The notes: a model not told the origin generated them from the letters alone. A DNA stretch of 64,000 bases from Austropuccinia psidii (GCA_023105745.1 JALGQZ010000011.1:49958698-50022697), one strand, 5' to 3'. Shown: positions 1 to 12,060, counted from the first letter of the stretch. Made by a program: numbers and translations.

Positions 1-894
1 AATTCTAAAAAACTTTAGCTTTTAATAATAAACTGACAACCTTACTGACCTGAATATCTTAGGCTATTTTGAAGCTTAATATTCTTTCTTAAACATGAAA
101 TATGATACCATTTAAATTAAACCAAAAACCCATACACATACCTTAGATTAATTGACAATCTTCTTTCTAAAGATGATTAATTTATTATACCATAAGAATC
201 ATATTTTCTTCTGAGAATAAACTCTTATTAATAAATATTAGAAAATAATTTACATTCAATCCAGAATTCAGCAGCTAGATAGTTTAATTAAAGTAGATAA
301 GAAAATATCAAGATGAGGATCTAATTAAAATGATTAGTAATTAAGTAGAATCAGATCAATTTTTGAATTATTTAAAGCTCGAGATTTAACTTATAGCTAC
401 AGTACCATTTTACATCCTGAAAAATACAAGAGAATATTAATAATTTCCAAGAAATTCAAGTGATGATAGTGGTGATTCAGGTTTTTTTGTAGGAGGAGAG
501 TGTTCCTTGTTGAATTGACTTTATAGATGGTTTTTGTTTTTTGATCCTTTTCACAGAGACAAGAAAGCTATTAGCAATAATAATTTTACTTCAAAGATGG
601 TTTATGTCAGCTAAAAGGCTTGATTAAGAAGGGCTTTGGGCTTATCCAAGCTGATATATACACTCAATTTTATTTCAAGTTCTTATTATAAAACAAAGTT
701 ATGTCTCATTAAATTTTGGCTTCCTATTTTCATTTATTTCTTCCAGTAATGATTAAAATATTGAAACTGTACTATCTTGTGTTATATCTCATTAATATAT
801 TAGTAATTTATGTCAGACTGTTACTAAAAACCAGAGCACAAGAATGATATTGAAAGTACCATAATCATGGTACATAATAGGGAGTGAAATACAC
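1..894. other. AT-rich DNA, no feature recognised
   Basis: No ORF with family resemblance, no terminal repeat and no RNA gene was recognised. The right part runs into a family 3 retroelement remnant, so some of it may be a decayed upstream part of that element. Confidence 0.5.
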
Positions 895-1741
895 AAATTT
901 AACAATCATGAAACCAGCAAAAGGTACAATAGGGCCATAAAAACAAAGAGTGGAACCTAAAAACCTTATTTTTTTTATCTGACTATCTAAAGGAGGAAGT
1001 CTTGCTCTTTCCAAGAATATTATAGATATGACCAAATAATAAGAATTACCCAGGTTCTTGAGGTTGTAAGCTTTTTCCAAGCATAAACCTTGATCTTCAG
1101 CTCTCATCTAAAATATAGCATTTGGATCACAGACTCATCAAAAGGGGTCTTCTATCAAATATCTTAATGATGAATATCCAATGGTACTAATTATCAGACT
1201 GTATCACTAGTGAATGAGGAATTATCAAACAAATACTATTTTTCAAACCTAGAAAAACAATACCTATTTTTAACCTCTCATCTGAATTCCACAGATTTGT
1301 TGGGAGAACTTTGAAATAACATATTTTATGTAGGAACTAAAGTAGGCCTACATGAATATGTATTCAATACTCCTTTATCTTACACATATCAAAGGTTATG
1401 GGTACTTTTCCCTGTAAAAAAGAAAATACATATTTTACAGAGAATCAAAGATATTTTAAACCTTTATAGCTTTTACATATTCAATCCAAAGTGGTTCATA
1501 AGTATAGCCATTTTGTAGAGGTCACATGTGGCTACAATTTGAGCCCCATCTGAGCTATTTATCTTCAAAACTGACAAAGATGTTGAGGATTTAAGGTTTC
1601 AATCCCACACCAATTGGTCTTGTGGGATACTTTTACATACAATTGAGTTATGAGGTGTCAAGGCGTCCAAAAGGCTGTTTATCAGTTGAATACTCATATT
1701 TTAGATAATTAATTACCTCATCTTTCTTTAAAGGATGGTAC
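895..1741 (+). mobile_element. Family 3 LTR-element remnant, internal 3' part
   Basis: This stretch aligns along its length with 25420-26269 in the same orientation. Shared landmarks include AAAGGTACAATAG near the start, a conserved ORF block, and GTGTCAA with flanking sequence. It ends in a polypurine-like tract, AAAGGATGGTAC (1730-1741), directly before TGTGGGATAC, the start of the family 3 LTR. The copy is cut off by the family 2 insertion at 1862, only about 120 bp into its LTR. Its upstream gag/protease part is not recognisable here. Confidence 0.65.
1315..1518 (+). pseudogene. Family 3 conserved ORF of unknown function, relic copy
   Basis: An open stretch with no start codon, ending at TAG 1516-1518. 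Its translation aligns without gaps to the ORF at 25828-26046: shared blocks are GLHEY/GLHKY, LSYTYQ, VLF, QRI, NLY and the C-terminal I-A-I just before the stop. Both copies lie between the protease relic position and the polypurine tract, about 220 bp upstream of the LTR. I do not recognise the product. The frame is closed upstream by TGA at 1312-1314, so this copy is truncated or frameshifted. The alternative that the similarity is only nucleotide-level cannot be excluded without codon-substitution analysis. Confidence 0.5.
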
Positions 1742-1861
1742 TGTGGGATACTCTCACATATAGCTGGATTATGACTCATCAAAGCTATTTATAATATGAC
1801 TAAACTTTGATTACTCATAGCATGACAAATAAGAGACCCCAGGGATATAATGTACATGTTG
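1742..1861 (+). mobile_element. Family 3 LTR, first 120 bp
   Basis: Begins TGTGGGATAC after the purine tract and matches 26270 onward for about 100 bp. It is interrupted at 1862 by the family 2 LTR; the rest of this LTR was not found on the far side of the nest. Confidence 0.55.
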
Positions 1862-3217
1862 TGTCAGGGTTACTTTATCATATAATTTTACAATATTAAT
1901 AGAACTCTACAAGCCAAAGTGTGACATAAAAATAATGATAATGATTAGATATTCAGATGATTAAAAGATGTTTAATAAGGGTGTTGGGGCTTTACTAATG
2001 AGTATTAGTTATTGTGAGTTCTTCTGAAATCCCTGGGTGCACTGTTTATCTTTTGGTTGACAATGATTCAATATTAAAATAATATCTTTTATATTCTAAG
2101 GTTACCACTTTTTTAAGAAGTGTTAACACATAAGAATACTAAGAGCAGGACAATGGATTTGCCTTTTGGTAAGGAAAAAGGCTCCTTTTATTGTGGTCTA
2201 GGGTAGTGGGAGGTTGATTACCTCTGAAAAATTTTCACTACTTTGGGCCAGTTTGTGGTTCTATACACTCAATACAGACTGTTATTGGGTGGAAATGTGG
2301 TCTTAGAACCACAAGTTGTCATTTTTACCCTATACAGGGTTAGCTTTTTCACCAATGTAGTTTACAGGTGTGTTCTGGTGATTCTGAAATGTCAGAAACT
2401 GTATCAAAAATTCCTTTATGACTTTAATTTCTCAGGCTATGAGAAATTAAAGAATAAACAGCATTAAATTCAATGCATTAGCTTTTCATACAATTATATG
2501 GACAGCTGTCCCACAGTAAGATCTCATACTGGCTAGTTTGAGATTATAATCTTAAAGGCTGAATATATTTGTCAGTCTTCAAGATAGAAATCTCAAACGT
2601 GACTCATTTTGTAGTCCTTGTTGGGCTCTTCACAATGGTTACTCATCTGGTATAGCTAGCATCAAATATGGTAAAGCTATACCAATTCTCAATTCCATAA
2701 TAAATTTGTGGATTTGTTATGAATCATCTGTTTAGCTTGTTTCTCCATACCTTTTGTTCTAGATGGCTTATGAGGAAATGGATGGAAAAATCAAGAAGCA
2801 CTGATGTTTCTATTTACGAAGAGACCCTGCTTTAGTTATCTCATTCCAAAATGTTAGAAGTTATATGAGAGGTGAATATTTTGTTCACCCTTATTTGGCT
2901 CATTTTTAGCCATAGCTTTTGTAGTTTTTATTCTAGCTCAATTTGGCCAGTAAAATGAGATAGCTCTTATTGAGAGCTACAGTTCAAACCAAAATTTTAT
3001 GGGGTTCTTCTTCTTCCTCTGGATTTTAGATGGGAGGTGAAAATGAAGGTTTTATGCTCAGTTATTGTTTTGAGCTGGACTAACTCTTTCATTACCTATT
3101 CTATGGTTAGGTTAGTTTTGTTTTTTTGGCCACTTTTAGTGGTAATTTTTGCTTGACCATTGGTTAATGCTATTTTGGTTTCATGCTTGTGCTCTTTCTT
3201 TGAGTCACAGGCTGACA
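1862..3217 (-). mobile_element. Family 2 3' LTR (1.36 kb)
   Basis: Matches the target-duplication-bounded solo LTR at 53835-55263 over its length, with inverted ends TGTCAG...CTGACA. Orientation is minus because a polypurine tract and the protease relic lie immediately to its right. The hairpin-rich segment seen in the solo copy is present here but heavily mutated (about 2140-2345). There is no target duplication around this LTR alone, as expected for the 3' LTR of a longer element. Confidence 0.75.
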
Positions 3218-3229
3218 TACTCTCCCTCT
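3218..3229 (-). other. Family 2 polypurine tract
   Basis: On the minus strand AGAGGGAGAGTA sits directly before TGTCAGCC, the LTR start. This is the expected plus-strand priming site for reverse transcription. Confidence 0.7.
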
Positions 3230-3790
3230 GAAAAAGTCTCATCATTGATGAGACTTTCCTTTCCTCTATGAGGTACTAGATCTAGTGTGGTATACTTGAC
3301 CTGTTTCAAACAATTTTCTTGTGGACATACTTTCCCTGTTTGATGTTTTATGTTTCATACCATACAAATGTTTGGTCATGAGGTTCCTCCTTCTATTGGA
3401 AGAAATAGGGGATTCTCTGTATTTCCAACCCCTGAGTGTCATGAGGGTACTCTTGCTGTTACGTATGCTTATTCCATACATTTTTTGGTAATCTTTACCC
3501 AGAAATAATCCATTTATACCAGACTTTTCAAATACTGTGGATTCAGGGTAAATATTCAAATTTCCATTACTGTGAGATACCTCAATATTTTTTTTAATAA
3601 TACCAAATCAATTCATTCTTCCTGTGGCACTCCTGAAGTCTCTGACTTCTGTAGGTATAAGTCCTGAATGCCACATAGGAAAGTGTTTGTCCAAGTAATT
3701 CTTGGCCACCACTGAGCAGGTATCTCCTGTGTCAATGATCATGGGATGATTTTTATTCTCAATGTATACCTCCAGCTTGGGAGGTCTTCC
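3230..3790 (-). pseudogene. pol: Family 2 retroviral-type aspartic protease (PR) relic
   Basis: The minus-strand reading contains a retropepsin core: MIIDTGDTCSVV with the catalytic D-T-G, then NKYL-type sequence leading to KHFPMW, then LFLGKDYQKMYGI, the conserved block near the end of gypsy proteases. The longest open piece is 97 codons at 3266-3559, and a TGA/TAG-type stop interrupts the reading upstream of it. The reading frame begins at 3790, exactly at the edge of the inserted family 5 LTR, and continues from 5746 on the other side as KCYTRG|RPPKLEV. Downstream the reading runs straight into the polypurine tract with no RT, RNase H or integrase. The element is therefore internally deleted or naturally non-autonomous. 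Family assignment is from recognition; the catalytic triplet is seen directly. Confidence 0.75.
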
Positions 3791-5741
3791 TGTGAGCCTT
3801 GAGGTATATTTTACATACCCAAATAGGCCACAATCATCTTTAAAATAAATTTTGAATTATGCATAACTCATAAGTCATGCATATATCCAAAATTCATCAT
3901 TTTTAATTTCAGAAAAGATGAATAACTTTTTATTGAGTAAGTAAATCCATGGATTTAAGGCCAGATTTGGATTCTACACAAAAATTCACCTAGGGTAGCT
4001 CGATAGAGTGAATAAGCTCAAATTAACTCTTTGAGGTGGTAATATGGAAAATACTTCAATACCACATAAAAGATCCATGAAATTTTTTGTTTTTCTTAAA
4101 TTCATGCCAAAATAATGGGAATGTGAGAAATCCCATGTTACATATACACTGAGAATAGTGTTATGCATGTTTTGAGCACTTAATATCATGGAATTCTTAC
4201 ATAGACTTTTGGTACAACCATAGTGGATATCTCACTTCAAGCTTAAATTTCTATTTTGACGTGAAAAATGAGCAAGGGGGACAAAAGACATCAAAGAGAG
4301 CCAGGGTACCCAACTTCTGAGGCCTCAGAGGTGTGGACAGCTCCAAAGCTTGGATCCATGGCTGATCTTGGCCTAATTGGTAAACTAAAACCTTTTGGGA
4401 ACTTGGTTACCATGTTACAACTACAGTAAATCTTAAGAAAATAGCAAATAACCTGCTATTTTGACGTGCCAAGGAGGTAAAAAGCTACTTAGACTCCTGT
4501 AACCATGTCAATTATTAATGATTTTCCATGGATAAGCCCCAAAAGAGTGATTAAAACCCTTTTTTGGACTTGTATCCATTGATTTACCTCATAGCAACCA
4601 GTTAAACACTGATATTTGCAATTGTAAGTAGAAATGAGGTAGAAACTTCAAAAATTCATTAAAAATACAATTCTTAAAGAATCTTTCTGGACCTTTCAGG
4701 ACCAATGGAGAACTGTGATATCTATGGTAAACCCAAAAATAATTACAGTTTTACTAGTAAAATTAGAAGTTTTACTTACAGTTTTACTAGTAAAATTAGA
4801 AGTTTTACTTACAGTCCATTTTTGACTATTCTACATGAAACACTGAATCTTCAAAAATTCACAGTAATTACAAACTGTGATTAAATTGGCAATAACATTG
4901 ATAACTTTGAGAAATCAATGATTATTTTGGAATAAAAGAAGATTTACAGATGTTACTCCTTTTATTCTTAACCATATTGGGGTTGGTAGTCACGTAAAAA
5001 CATCAATCAAGTAATTATGATAATCTTACGTGACAACAGATGATGCAATCAATAATCCGAAAGGGTTTATTGTTTTCTCACTCACAGGGTTTTCAGTTTG
5101 CTCCATGGCACGCCTCTGTGAGCTGTTGTTGACTTAAAAGAGGCCTCCTCTTGCTGTTTTTTCATCATCATCATCATCATCTTATTATCATTTATATCAT
5201 TGTTACCAACAAGTAAGTATTAGTTAAAGCTATTCTTAAGTGTTTCAATTCTTTCAGAATCAATCAGAAAGACGTGAAATCATAGAATCCAACTAAATAT
5301 TTTTGTAATACTCTTATAAATTCATTTTGATCCCTTTAAATCCACAATTCTATGTCAAATCTCTCTATCTTATCTTTCAGTAAGTTCTTTGAAATATTAG
5401 TGAGTGATTTATCTTTAATTCTTAAAGTTTTTCTCTAAAATTAGTTTTCTTCAAGAATTACCATTATAATTATTCTTGCAAAAAGATAATTATATATTAA
5501 AATAATTTTATTATCTTAATAAAAAGAAGTTTTATTATTAAAATCTTCTTGTAATTGATTCTTGTAGACACTTACTTTCTCACTGTTAAAATCACTAGTA
5601 GTGTTTAACATGTGAAAGAAATAATTTTTTAATTATTTAATTGTGGCTATAATAACACTTTGTTATTATATTTCATAAGAACAGTCATAGTACTGTTGAT
5701 TAATAGTAATATTATCATCAGTTTCATAGACAGATCTTACA
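3791..5741 (+). mobile_element. Solo LTR, family 5 (1.95 kb), inserted in family 2
   Basis: Starts TGTGAGCCTTGAGG and ends ATCTTACA, the same kind of termini as the family 1 and family 4 LTRs. It is flanked by a perfect 5-bp duplication, CTTCC, at 3786-3790 and 5742-5746. The interior does not resemble family 1 or 4. It holds a 33-bp tandem duplication (4745-4810), an inverted TCACGTAA/TTACGTGA pair near 4990-5035, a (TCA)6 run at 5162-5180, and a GC-richer segment around 5080-5160 that may be promoter-proximal. No coding sequence was found inside; a 67-codon minus-strand ORF at 3986-4189 has no support. Confidence 0.8.
4745..4810. repeat. 33-bp tandem duplication
   Basis: Two perfect head-to-tail copies of a 33-bp unit (4745-4777, 4778-4810), followed by the first five bases of a third. 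The unit contains ACTAGTAAAATTAGAAG. It lies inside the family 5 solo LTR, so it may be a U3 enhancer-like duplication or a simple replication-slippage event. Confidence 0.9.
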
Positions 5742-7225
5742 CTTCCCCTGGTGTAACACTTTCCTATTTCAGGCTTATCCAAGAATATTTTGGAATCTGT
5801 GGTTTAATCAAGTTCTGGCTTATGGGAGTTGAATTTAGTGAGATTTTTTGATGAGTGGATTGATGCAATCCTCTTTGTTTCATGGTCCTTTGCTTCCACC
5901 TTATGTTTCCCAATGCTATGTTGTTCACTATATGAGCCATCTTAATAGGCATTCCCCACACTATCAGAGTCATATTAATAAACCTCTTGGTCTTTTCTTG
6001 ACTCTTCCTCTATTTCAAACACCTGTTCTCTGTCTTTTGGACAAATGTTTTCATAGTTATTGGGTGATCCACTGTTGTGATATGCTTTTGTAATTTAAAA
6101 TTCTGAATAATGAGCTCCTTTGGCTTCCAGGGTTAAATTCTCCCTTTTATCACCAGCTCTATGGCTAAAATCTCTACCAATATATATTCTGATTCTCACT
6201 TCTTTCAGGGTGGTTGATATCTCATACAAGGCACATTCTTTGTATCATCTGCATTTTCCTGAATGCTCTAAGCCTCCTGGTAGTTTGGTCAACAGCTGGT
6301 GATTTCTCATTTCTGTTTTTATGTGAGGGTCAATGACATTTAGAATTTTTGACTGTCTCAGACACCAATCATATGGATATTTGTACACTGCATAACTGTA
6401 ATTCTCAAATGAAAGAGTTTTATTTCACATCCATGTACCATCACTGTACTTTTGGATTATTTGGCTTCTCCACAATGGCCAATTCCTTCTATCATCATTT
6501 TCTTTCATTTCAGTGTACCACATACTAGAATGGTCTCTGAGTTCTGTATTCAGTGTAGCTGCTATCCATTACTCTGGTATACTTGGTACATCAATATAGT
6601 AAATGAGCTCCATGTGATCATATTCTCCTACACCAGAGAATTTTAGCCAGCTTATGGCTTCTGGAAGTTGCTTCAGCTCTTCCTTATCAGAATAAGTCCT
6701 AATACCTACATCTTGGTATTGTTATGGGGATCTTTGATTATTCTCCACTGGGGAATCTGTCTTTATGTCCTCTTTGTGGTATTGATTGTTTCCAGAAGCA
6801 TAGCCCTGTGTTTGTGGGTTTATGATTTGGCAGAGATTGAAAAATCCTTTCGTGTCTTGATCCAGGTATTCCCTGTCCTTCTTTAAGTAATATTGCTCCT
6901 TCAAGACTTGATTTAGTCTTCTTTTGGTCTCTTCTGTGGCTTTAATTGAATTAGTGTAGTCCTCTTGAACAGTATCAATTGTTTTTGTTTTGAAGGTATT
7001 AATGTCTTGTAACCTTGAAATTTTCTCATGAAAACTTTCCAACTTCTTGTACGTTCTTTATGAAAATTGGGAAATTTGTAGTCACCATTAATTTCTGTTG
7101 ATGCTACTCTCAGGTGTAACAAAACTATTTTCATTCTGAGTGGAGATATCATTCCTTATTTTAGGGCTTCTGGCTTCATCAGAAGTATTTACAACTATCT
7201 GTTGTTTTTTGTACTTCTTTCACAA
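5742..7225 (-). pseudogene. gag: Family 2 gag relic, central and C-terminal part
   Basis: Minus-strand reading from 7225 down to 5742. From the N-terminal side it shows an alpha-helical, Lys/Glu-rich stretch (106-codon open piece at 6722-7042), then the gag core motif FSGVGEYDHMELI near 6600-6660, a W-rich capsid-like part, and a degraded zinc-knuckle position near 6000-6060. There the CX2CX4HX4C spacing survives but only the last Cys remains (Y,S,N,C). It ends in an acidic linker and KCYTRG at the family 5 LTR border. The core matches the family 1 gag block FSGEGEYDLMEFI in this window, so both belong to one gag superfamily. Several stops and frameshifts make it non-functional. The N-terminal part of the same gene lies at 17153-17875, beyond the inserted copy A. 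Confidence 0.7.
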
Positions 7226-9030
7226 TTCAAGGTGTGGATATGAAACTTTGATTAAAAATCAAGTCTTTTTCCTGTCCTGAAAATTTGTTTAAGTTAAAAA
7301 TTGATTAAAAGGAGTATTAAATAAGATTTTTAGGAGAAAACATGCCATTTTCATTGTTTTTAAATTTATAAGTATAAAACAACAATATTATAAAGATTGA
7401 TTGTTTCACCAACAATAAAAATGTATCCAAAAATACTCTACAAGAGATATTTAAGGCTACAAAAGATATTTCTTCAAGAGAAATTTCAATTGGAATTAAT
7501 TCAGCAAAAGACAGCAGGAAGCTGATGTAAGAAGAGAGTCTTTAAAAAGATTTTTAATGAGAAAACACACCCAAAAGTGACCAGAATGAATTTGGAAACA
7601 AAGTGACAAAGCTAACAGTGATGAAAGATTCTTTAATTCACTTATGGGGTGGTTCAAGGGGTAAAAATGATTATAAGAGTTACAAAAAGTGATCATAAGG
7701 ATTTTTTCACGTGGTGAAAAGGTTCAAAATGATTTGAAAAGGGTGGTTGGAATCTTTTAATGATTGGTTTTAACAGTGTTTAAACTAATTATAAAAGGAA
7801 AAGATTCTAACATGAAGAGAAAAGTGGTGCAAAGAAGACATTCTTTTATAGCCATCAATTCTCTTACTTCAAAAGTAATATTTTCTCTTTTCAGTTGTGG
7901 AAGACACTCTGACAACAGAAAATCCAATTATGGAATCATTCAACCCTGGTTTAGACCAAAAAGAGGCTGGTTTTAGCCATTTTGGACCCTCAAATCAGCC
8001 ATTGCTGTAGTAATACCTGGTTTTAAGCCTTCAAAACACGTCAGAATGTGTGTAAGAGAAGTCAAAACCAGTTAAATCTGTTTTTACAATTTTTTTTTAT
8101 CTTAAGGGTAGTTTTACCCTCTTGGCAACAGTTAAAACTGCCCTGGTTGGTATTGAAACCTCATCATCAATTGAGACACAGACCCTGTGACTCAATTCCA
8201 GGCCAAAAGTGATGAAATTTTTCATGGATTTTGACATCTCATGCCTGTCAGAAAGGAATTTGGGGTCTGGCTCCCCCTTTGAGCCAAGATTCCTTCCCCC
8301 CCAGAATCAATCTTTCCAACTTATTTTTTCTTTAATTCCTCATCTTGTATTATACTAATAATTTACATATGTAATTTAAAAGAGTTTTAACAGTACACAA
8401 ATTTAATAACTGACAACCCATATGTAAATTAAAGTTCACTTATGTAAGACACATGCACCTTTTGACATTTCAATTGAAAATACTTCAATTTCTCATAACT
8501 TCTAAACTACACACAAAACCTCAATTTTAACACAAAAATTGATGGTTAACACCACATGTTATTTGAAATCAATTATGGCTTTGAGTATTTTCAACTTTTG
8601 TACAGAAAAATACTAAAAACTTAATTTAAGCTTACTTACAGTTGAGTTACAAAAAGTTTACCCAGAGGTGACCCCACCTTATTTTTTATGCAGAGTCCAA
8701 TGGTGAAATAATTTTCATATTTTTATTTGTAGGATAAAAATTTATGATGATTTTTATTTGAATTTTTTCAAAAAATATTTTAATTTTGGTATTTGTGTTG
8801 AAAATTCATTTTTACTTAATTTTTTCAAGTAAAAATGTGTTTTCACAAATTTAATATTCAATGTAATTTAATTTTTGAATTATAACTAAGCCTTCATTTT
8901 TGTGTATAAATCTATATTTATATTTTGATTTTTGTTTTGATAATATAGATAAATTTATTTTATTTATAATTGTATATTGTTTTATTATTTTTGGTCTTTT
9001 GGGTATCTGAAAATACCTCTAAGGCTCACA
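7226..9030 (-). mobile_element. Family 1 copy A, 3' LTR
   Basis: Minus-strand orientation TGTGAGCCTTAGAGG at 9030 to a degraded end at 7226 (TTCAAGG on the plus strand where other copies have TGTAAGG). It matches 15368-17152. A TATA-like box is seen on the minus strand as TATAAAAGAATG near 7838-7850, about 1.2 kb into the LTR. Confidence 0.85.
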
Positions 9031-9040
9031 TTCCTGCCCC
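9031..9040 (-). other. Family 1 copy A polypurine tract
   Basis: Minus-strand GGGGCAGGAA directly before the TGTGAGCC LTR start. Copies B and C have AGGGGGAGGGAA at the same place, so copy A carries a pyrimidine interruption. Confidence 0.75.
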
Positions 9041-9059
9041 ATAAAAAATATTACTTTGT

Positions 9060-10640
9060 AATATTGTTATTTCTAGTGTTTCCAAACCTTCTGGGAAGCT
9101 TAGTAGCTTCAAGTATGCCCTTTTCTGCTAACCATTCATCTTCACAAGCTGGGTCACTGTACCTAACAAGCTATTCCCTTACTTTCTTGGTTCTTAACTT
9201 TCTTTCTTTGAGAAATTTGGTGATTTTATTAGTACCAGAAGATTCTATAGGAGGTATATTCTGGTGAACTTCATTTCTCAAAGGAAAATTGCCAAAATCA
9301 CTAGATTCATATGGCTTTACCAAGATTACTGGAAATGTAGGATGCTTATTGCTAAGTTCCTCAGATAATTCTACTTCAATTGCATTTTCACCATGGAGGG
9401 CTTTAATAAAAAAAGGTCCTGCAAAGGAGTCTTTGCGCTTTTTACATCCCTTGATGTTATTGAAGTTAGTGGTGGATAAAAGTACTAAATCTCCCACTTT
9501 GAAATCTGGAGTGGCATGTGATTTGTCCCATTTGTCTTTGGCATATTCAAATGAGTCCTCCATGCACCTTATTGCATGCTCTCTAGCTTTGTCTAGAATT
9601 CCTTTGAAGCTACAAGCTGTGGGGTGTATTTCAACCAAATCCTTCCTTAATGAATATTGGGGTAATTTGGGATTCCATCCCTTCTCTAGAATAGCAGGAG
9701 TTTGATTGGTACTGGCATTAATGGATGTTTTGTATTCCAGCTCCAGTGCTGGTAAGAGAGTACACCAATTATGGGTGAATCCATCACCATCTTTAAGTTC
9801 AAGGCCATATACACAAAATCTTCTTACCATATCTTCCAAGGTTTGGATAATTCTTTCAGCCAGTTCATCAGTTTGTGGGTGGTAAGCTTTAGAGAAGGAC
9901 AACTTTGCTCCACATAATTGGTGAAGATTTGACCATAGTACTGAGGTGAATTTGGAATCTCTGTCACTAATGATATTTTTGAATATGCCAGTCCATGATA
10001 TTACTATTATCCATATTAGAAGAGCTTTCTGTATCCATGGCTGTATCATCCTTGTTACATGGTAGAAAGATTGGAGTCTTACCAAATCTGTCAACAATCA
10101 CTAGGCATGCATTATAGCTTCCATCACCCCTTGGTGGTAGGCCAGTTACCCAATCCATATGGACAATTTCCCAAGGTTTTCTGGGTTCTTGGATTTTGAT
10201 CCTATTTCCAAGTCTTTTGCCAGTGGATTTATTAGCCTTTTGACATCTGTCACAGGTTTTGCAATATTCTTCCACATTGGCCACCATATATAGGTCTTTA
10301 TCTTTTCTCTTGTCCTGTCCTCAAACTGATGTCCTGACAAGGGGCTGTCATGGAATTCTTTCAGTAATAGATTTATTAAGGACCTGTCCACAACTTTCAT
10401 TACACATGTATGCTTAGTTCTGTGGTAAATTATACCATCCAGTAAGTGAAATATTCCTTCATCATATAATTTCTTCCTTATTTGATCTAAGGAATGTATC
10501 AAATAGCTGTCTTTACAGTCTTTAGTAAGCAATTGGCATAGGATGCTACAATTCTTATCTTGAGTATAGCTGTTTCTTACTTCCTCAAAGAATGTTGTGT
10601 TCAGATCTGTAACACTGATTCCTTCTATTGGGATCTGTGG
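9060..10640 (-). pseudogene. pol: Family 1 copy A integrase and chromodomain-like C-terminus
   Basis: Three overlapping open pieces in two frames (10146-10922, 9967-10287, 9171-10097) give an integrase broken by a frameshift out of and back into frame. The zinc-binding region contains CHxCx-type residues ending in CKTCDRC. The catalytic core follows with HMDWVTG (first Asp), ISDRDSKF (second Asp) and ELAERI (Glu). The GPF motif comes next, then a positively charged tail. The last segment, LVRYSDP...EDEWLAEK, looks like a chromodomain but is cut off by a TAG (Tyr codon in copy C) at the end of the 9171-10097 piece. All catalytic residues survive, yet the frameshifts rule out a functional protein. 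Confidence 0.85.
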
Positions 10641-12060
10641 GGGAGCTTCTTCTGGCACATAAGCATGATGATCACTATTATTTGGTAATGTCCATCTGCT
10701 CAGTCCATCTGAATTTTTATGAATACTTCCATCTTTGTGAACAATAGTCATATTACCTCTATACTCCTGTATGGCTATTTGCAATCTGAGCATGTGCCTG
10801 TTGGGTGTTTTCATGTTTAAAAGTGATTTAACAGAGGCACAATCTCTTATTACTTCAAAAACACATCCTTCTAGGAAGTAATTGAGTTTTTCTAAGGCCC
10901 AGACAAGGCATAAACACTCCATCTGACTTTACCCATATCTAGCTTCAGTTGGTGTGATTTGCCTGGATATGAAACATATGGGTCCTTCCACAAGCTTATC
11001 ATTCATGATCTGGACTTTATGAATTGCTTAACCTAGTCCATCTCCTGATGCATCAGTATAAAGCCTTAAGAGAAGCTTGAAGTCTGGCGTCAGTAAGAGT
11101 GGAGCAGTGGTAAAGGCTTGTCTTAAAGATTCAAAGGCTTTGAGTCTTTTAACAGTCATTTCAAATACTGTGTCCTTGTCACATAGTTTATAAAAAGTTC
11201 TTGCTATGGCTGCAAAATCTTTGATATGCTTCCTGTAAGATCTTTCAAACCACAAAAATGAATGAATTTCCTTTTTGTTCTGAGGAATAGGCTTCAGTAG
11301 CACTGCTGCAACTTTGATTTTGTAAATTCCAAGGGATAAACCAGATACTACATGTCCCAGTGCTTTGAATTCTTTAAATCAAAAATGACATTTCTTTAAA
11401 GAAACTTTCATTCTTACAGATTGAATTTTGTTCAAAGCTCTGGATAATCTGTATATATGTTCTTCCCAGGTCTTGGAACAGAAAATAATATCATCAATGT
11501 AAATGACTAATCAGCCTTCTGAAAGTGCTTCAGGGAAGATTTAATTCATCATTCTTTGGAAGTGTGAAGGTGCATTATTGATACCAAAAGGAATACTTAA
11601 ATATTCATACACTCCACAATGAACAATAATCCTCAAGTATTTTCTTGCCCTTGGTGTCACCACATTTTGATGAAATCCTTTAAGGGAATCCATGGTGCTT
11701 ATATACACTGCTTGAGATATTTGGGTAAGGGCAATTTGGATTGTTGGTATTGGGTACCTGTCTGGAACAGTGTAAGTATTCAGAGCTCTAAAGTCCCCAA
11801 CAATTCTGGATTTTCCATTATGCCATGCCGCTATGACTGGTGTATTTATTTATACCTCCTCATTGTGGCCAACCTTTCTTATTACCCCAAGGTCCAGAAG
11901 TTCTTTAATATGGATTTCCAGGGCTTCTCTTGATTTAGGACTTGCTGGATATGCAGTTATTCTCAATAGTGGTGGGTAAGTTCTTTCAATATTAAGAATA
12001 ATGTCAACTGCATGACCAACAATTGCTCCCAGGGGCTCTTTATCTGATTCAAAGGCTTCT
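10640..12060 (-). pseudogene. pol: Family 1 copy A reverse transcriptase and RNase H
   Basis: RT: the active-site YIDD is intact near 11490-11503, but is preceded by TGA where copy B has Trp, and by a TAA. ORF 11028-11303 covers the RT connection ([34 protein letters not shown]). RNase [12 protein letters not shown] (first Asp) at the end of that piece, then [19 protein letters not shown] (Glu), an altered IRDC block where copy C has ITDC, and HKNSDGLSR (last Asp). Most pieces share one frame, with local stops between them. The role in the parent element is copying element RNA into DNA and removing the RNA strand; here it is dead. Confidence 0.85.

Noticed and set aside
3838..5683. Alternative boundaries for the insertion in family 2 (ATCAT/GTCAT flanks)
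   Set aside because: One mismatch and no TG...CA ends; the 3791-5741 boundaries give TGTGAGCC...CTTACA ends with a perfect CTTCC duplication and a healed reading frame.
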